Of a stretch of DNA of 64,000 nt, positions 61,073 through 64,000 are shown piece after piece (within the stretch, counting starts at the first letter, position 1; every line of letters begins with the position of its first letter). The notes beneath the pieces were generated by a model that was not told where the DNA came from, made no database searches, and was given only the letters and a program-made list of their open reading frames with translations. Source of the stretch: Cohnella sp. WQ 127256 (GTDB lineage: Bacteria; Bacillota; Bacilli; Paenibacillales; Paenibacillaceae). The stretch lies in assembly GCF_024519285.1 (NCBI RefSeq), contig NZ_JAMZCY010000014.1:1-64000 (forward strand), written 5' to 3'. A program made the translations under genes and the position numbers.

Positions 61073-61833
61073 TTCTGGTTGTAGATGTTGGGAATACGAA
61101 TATTGTACTAGGTCTATATGAAGGACGCGATTTAACGCATCATTGGCGTCTGAGTACGAATCGTTCCTCTACTGTAGATGAGTATGGTGTTCTAATCAGC
61201 AATTTGTTTCAACTAGCGGGTGTTCGGGCCGATCAAATAGAGGGCGTAATATTGTCCTGTGTCGTCCCTCCGATCATGCACACCTTAGAGCAGCTGTTTA
61301 CTAAATACGTGGGTAAAGAAGCATTGGTTGTGGGGCCGGGTATTAAAACAGGGCTTAACATTCGCTACGAGAACCCTCGTGAGGTTGGAGCAGACCGCAT
61401 CGTGAATGCGGTGGCGGGAATTGAGCAGTATGGCGCTCCACTGATCGTAGTGGATTTCGGTACGGCGACTACCTTTGATTATATCGATGCTTCAGGTTCC
61501 TACCTTGGCGGTGCGATCGTTCCGGGTCTTGGAATTGCTGCAGAAGCGCTATATCAAAGAGCCGCTAAGCTTCCCCGCATTGAGCTCACGAAACCTAAAA
61601 CGGTAATTGGCCGCAACACTGTTGCCGCCATGCAGTCGGGAATTATTTTCGGCTATGCCGGTCAGGTTGATGGAATCGTGCGACGGATTTGCAAGGAGTT
61701 CAATGTACAGCCTAGAGTTATTGCAACTGGAGGACTTGCCGAGCTGATTGCTGGGGAGACCGAAACGATTGAAGTTGTCGACGATATGCTTACCCTAGAA
61801 GGTTTACGGATTGTATACGAACGTAATGGTTAA
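61069..61833 (+). CDS. coaX: Type III pantothenate kinase
   Basis: A 254-aa ASKHA-fold kinase for the first step of CoA synthesis. Phosphate motif DVGNTNIVLGLYEG, GADRIVNAVAG and adenosine-region DFGTATTFDYID. Start is GTG in a 4-base overlap with nadC. The ftsH-coaX-hslO-yacD-cysK order is conserved apart from the nad insertion. Confidence 0.96.
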   Translation: MILVVDVGNTNIVLGLYEGRDLTHHWRLSTNRSSTVDEYGVLISNLFQLAGVRADQIEGVILSCVVPPIMHTLEQLFTKYVGKEALVVGPGIKTGLNIRYENPREVGADRIVNAVAGIEQYGAPLIVVDFGTATTFDYIDASGSYLGGAIVPGLGIAAEALYQRAAKLPRIELTKPKTVIGRNTVAAMQSGIIFGYAGQVDGIVRRICKEFNVQPRVIATGGLAELIAGETETIEVVDDMLTLEGLRIVYERNG

Positions 61834-61874
61834 AAATAGATGTAGCTGTAGTTGTTTCACCTAGGAGGGTACAC

Positions 61875-62759
61875 ATGATGAAAGACGAGTTAATACGCGG
61901 TACAGCATGGAATGGCCGATTACGGGTTTTCGCAGCAAGAACAACGGCGTTAGTGTCGGAGCTGCAACGCAGACATGATACGTTCCCGACAGCAACAGCG
62001 GCACTTGGTCGTACAGCAACGGTTGCGGCGATGATGGGCGTTATGCTCAAGGGAAATGAGAAGCTAACGATACAGGTCGCAGGCGATGGACCTCTTGGTA
62101 AGATCGTTGTTGATGCGAATGCAGAGGGTGTAGTAAGAGGATATGTAGATGATCCCCATGTTCATCTGCCGAGCAACAGTCAAGGGAAGCTGGACGTAGC
62201 TGGAGCGGTTGGCAGTACGGGCTACCTTCATGTCACGAAGGATTTAGGACTTAAGGAACCTTATCGCGGAAGTGTTCCGCTTATTTCGGGAGAGCTCGCG
62301 GAAGATTTCACTTTGTATTTTGCAGATTCCGAGCAGAGCCCCTCAGCTGTTGGTTTGGGTGTTCTCGTAGATACAGACAACTCCGTGCTACATGCTGGAG
62401 GATTTATTGTACAGGTTATGCCAGGGCTAGAGGAAGCTCAATTAGTACGGTTGGAGCAAGCTGTCTCCGCTATGCCTCACGTTACTGCATTACTAGATCA
62501 AGGTGAGACACCTGAAGGTGTGCTACGTTTCCTTGTGGGAGACGATCTGACCATTCATCAGACGGTTGAACCGGTATTTCAGTGCAATTGCTCACGCGAG
62601 AGATTCGAGAAAGCTCTTATTACGCTCGGTAAGAAAGAAATCAAAAACCTGATCGAAGAAGATGGTCAGGCTGAGCTGCATTGCCATTTCTGCAATGAGA
62701 AATATACGTTCGACGCAGATCAGCTCGAGTCTTTACATAGTCTCTCAGATCGGAATTAG
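61875..62759 (+). CDS. hslO: Redox-regulated chaperone Hsp33
   Basis: A 294-aa chaperone activated by oxidative unfolding. The C-terminal zinc switch has all four cysteines: C237 and C239 (CNC) and C270 and C273 (CHFC). The N-terminal domain has TAALGRTATVAAMMGVMLKG. Two adjacent ATGs (61875 and 61878) follow AGGAGGG; either may be used. Confidence 0.96.
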   Translation: MMKDELIRGTAWNGRLRVFAARTTALVSELQRRHDTFPTATAALGRTATVAAMMGVMLKGNEKLTIQVAGDGPLGKIVVDANAEGVVRGYVDDPHVHLPSNSQGKLDVAGAVGSTGYLHVTKDLGLKEPYRGSVPLISGELAEDFTLYFADSEQSPSAVGLGVLVDTDNSVLHAGGFIVQVMPGLEEAQLVRLEQAVSAMPHVTALLDQGETPEGVLRFLVGDDLTIHQTVEPVFQCNCSRERFEKALITLGKKEIKNLIEEDGQAELHCHFCNEKYTFDADQLESLHSLSDRN

Positions 62760-62774
62760 GAAGGGATGATTCTC

Positions 62775-63713
62775 GTGAGGGAGACGATACGGCGTGAGCC
62801 GCTCGTACTGCTGGCCCTCTTAGTAACAATGGTTATGACATCAAGCTGCCAATCTTCATCATCTAAGCCTATCTCAGGTGAGAGCTCACCTAAGGAATCG
62901 GTTGTAGAGAGTGATGTTGTTGCGACGATAGGAAAGTCAGCCATTTCTCGACAGAGCTTGCTTGATCAGTTGTTATCGATACATGGCTCACAAACCCTTA
63001 GAAGCATGATGCTGCTTATAGCTGTGCAAGAAGAGGCCGATTCATTGAAGATTGAAGTGAAGGAAGATGAATTGGAACAAGAGCTGAGCCATATGAAACA
63101 AGGATATGAGGATGAAGAACAGTTCTACAAGGCAATGAACGAGCTTGGGATGGATCGGAATGAGGTTCGAGAGGATGCTCGTTATCGGCTGCTGCTTGAG
63201 AAAATATCTATCCATAATGTTACCGTGAATCCCTCAGAGGTTGACGCTTATTTGGAAGAGCATCGGGGGGAGTTTCTGCCCCTTAAGTCATACCAACTGG
63301 CTAAGATTGTTGTGCAAACTAAGGAATTGGCGGATGGATTACTTGTTCAGCTTGCGGCAGGCGAGGATTTCGCGGAACTAGCCCGCCAGTATTCTATCGA
63401 TGAATTTACTGCGGATGAAGGCGGCGAGCTTGGTTGGGTTGAGGAACAGGATCCATTCGAGGCACATGAGGTGTTAGAAGCCGTATCTTCTATGCAGGTA
63501 GGAGAAACGACCGGACCTATTCAGACGGATCAAGGCTACGTTGTTGTGAGGCTGGATGGGAGAAGCGAGAGTCAGACGATGTCGGAAGAGGATATGCGTA
63601 AGGCGATCCAGCATCAGGTGGCATTAGGAAAGGCTGTTTCGTTGAGAGATCTGGAACAAAGCTTGTTAACGAAGTACAATGCGGATGTGAAAGAACCATC
63701 TTTAAATTACTGA
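62775..63713 (+). CDS. yacD: Parvulin-type peptidylprolyl isomerase (YacD-like)
   Basis: About 312 aa. The N-terminal hydrophobic segment ends in MTSSC, a possible but non-ideal lipobox. A SurA-like N-terminal region follows. The parvulin domain (about 175-270) has YQLAKIVVQTKELADGLL, GEDFAELARQYS and GELGWVEEQDP. GTG 62775 is 8-9 bases from GGAAGGG; ATG 62766 is too close. It is the second parvulin in the window. Position before cysK matches B. subtilis yacD. Confidence 0.88.
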   Translation: MRETIRREPLVLLALLVTMVMTSSCQSSSSKPISGESSPKESVVESDVVATIGKSAISRQSLLDQLLSIHGSQTLRSMMLLIAVQEEADSLKIEVKEDELEQELSHMKQGYEDEEQFYKAMNELGMDRNEVREDARYRLLLEKISIHNVTVNPSEVDAYLEEHRGEFLPLKSYQLAKIVVQTKELADGLLVQLAAGEDFAELARQYSIDEFTADEGGELGWVEEQDPFEAHEVLEAVSSMQVGETTGPIQTDQGYVVVRLDGRSESQTMSEEDMRKAIQHQVALGKAVSLRDLEQSLLTKYNADVKEPSLNY

Positions 63714-63722
63714 TGTCAGCTA

Positions 63723-63790
63723 TTGACAATCCTCTTTGCGGTTTGTTAAGATGAAAATATATTAAATACCGACCGTTTTAGTCGGATTAA
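63723..63790 (+). promoter_or_regulatory. cysK promoter with CymR-type operator
   Basis: TTGACA (63723-63728), an 18-base spacer and TAAGAT (63747-63752) form the promoter. Over and just after the start lies an imperfect palindrome TAAATACCGAC (63763-63773) ... GTCGGATTAA (63781-63790). The CCGAC/GTCGG arms with flanking TAAAT/ATTAA resemble Rrf2-family CymR sites, which repress cysK when cysteine is plentiful. Confidence 0.6.
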
Positions 63791-63837
63791 ATGTAATGAG
63801 GCGGCGACGCCGCATATTTCGGGAGGGAACAAATCTA

Positions 63838-64000
63838 ATGGCTAAGATTGTTCAGAATGTGACTCAGTTAATAGGCGATACACCACTCGTTCGTTTGAAC
63901 CGCATCGTACCTGAAGGTAGCGCTGAAATTTATGTAAAGCTGGAATACCAAAATCCGGGCTCTAGCGTTAAAGACCGTATCGCGATCAGCATGATCGAAG
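63838..64000 (+). CDS. cysK: Cysteine synthase A (5' part, runs off the window)
   Basis: The first 54 codons of O-acetylserine sulfhydrylase: VTQLIGDTPLVRLNRIV followed by YVKLEYQNPGSSVKDRIA. The last motif holds the PLP lysine (SSVKDR). The start follows GGGAGGGAAC. The rest lies beyond the window. Confidence 0.96.
   Translation, partial: MAKIVQNVTQLIGDTPLVRLNRIVPEGSAEIYVKLEYQNPGSSVKDRIAISMIE

Overview
The window comes from an endospore-forming Firmicute of the Paenibacillaceae type (Paenibacillus/Cohnella-like), on the right flank of the replication origin. The evidence is gene order: apart from insertions and losses, it follows the Bacillus subtilis rrnA-to-cysK order. Here it runs 23S/5S rRNA, gin (csfB), yaaO, tmk, darA, yaaR, holB, ricT, yabA, trmN6, rsmI, abrB, tatD, yabE, rnmV, ksgA, yabG, veg, sspF, ispE, purR, yabJ, spoVG, glmU, prs, ctc, pth, fin, mfd, spoVT, yabM, yabN, rqcP, yabP, yabQ, divIC, yabR, spoIIE, yabS, yabT, tilS, hprT, ftsH, coaX, hslO, yacD, cysK. 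Nearly all genes are on the + strand, away from the origin. Only abrB and two small hypothetical genes are on the - strand.

Layout. 1-1.6 kb: end of an rRNA operon, a 51-bp tandem repeat array, a small membrane protein and the sigma-G inhibitor gin. 1.7-7.6 kb: an inserted TetR/MMPL efflux pair, yaaO and an unrecognised polytopic membrane protein. 7.6-13.6 kb: nucleotide, replication and RNA-modification genes, with a decayed YhcH-family remnant at 11.4 kb. 13.7-16.4 kb: abrB facing an HD-domain hydrolase across a region full of Spo0A boxes, in the place where B. subtilis has metS. 16.6-18.3 kb: a c-di-AMP (ydaO/yuaA) riboswitch and terminator ahead of a G5/3D cell-wall gene. 18.4-33.9 kb: rRNA maturation, spore genes, ispE, the glmU-prs-ctc block, pth, fin, mfd and a parvulin lipoprotein. 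34-36.6 kb: an inserted MetNIQ-type transporter behind a leader terminator. 36.8-41.6 kb: spoVT, a lipid-linked oligosaccharide flippase, mazG, HU and rqcP. 41.66-42.2 kb: a second, longer array of the same 51-bp repeat. 42.4-46.3 kb: an inserted SLH-domain surface protein and a lactonase. 46.4-57.4 kb: yabP to ftsH. 57.5-61.1 kb: a de novo NAD cluster (nadABC) next to coaX. 61-64 kb: hslO, a second parvulin, and the start of cysK behind a CymR-type operator.

How the genes work together. Most are essential housekeeping functions: translation quality control, rRNA processing, cell-wall and isoprenoid precursors, purine/PRPP metabolism, and NAD/CoA synthesis. Sporulation genes are threaded through them. 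Several promoters can be read by eye and agree with the sigma factor known for the B. subtilis orthologue: sigma-F for gin, sigma-K for yabG, sigma-G for sspF and spoVT, sigma-H for spoVG, and a Spo0A-dependent, 21-bp-spaced sigma-A promoter for spoIIE. Cyclic-di-AMP appears twice, as a PII-like receptor (darA) and as a riboswitch.

The least explained element is the 51-bp hairpin-containing repeat at two intergenic loci about 41 kb apart. I found no toxin-antitoxin system, CRISPR array, prophage, insertion sequence or biosynthetic cluster.
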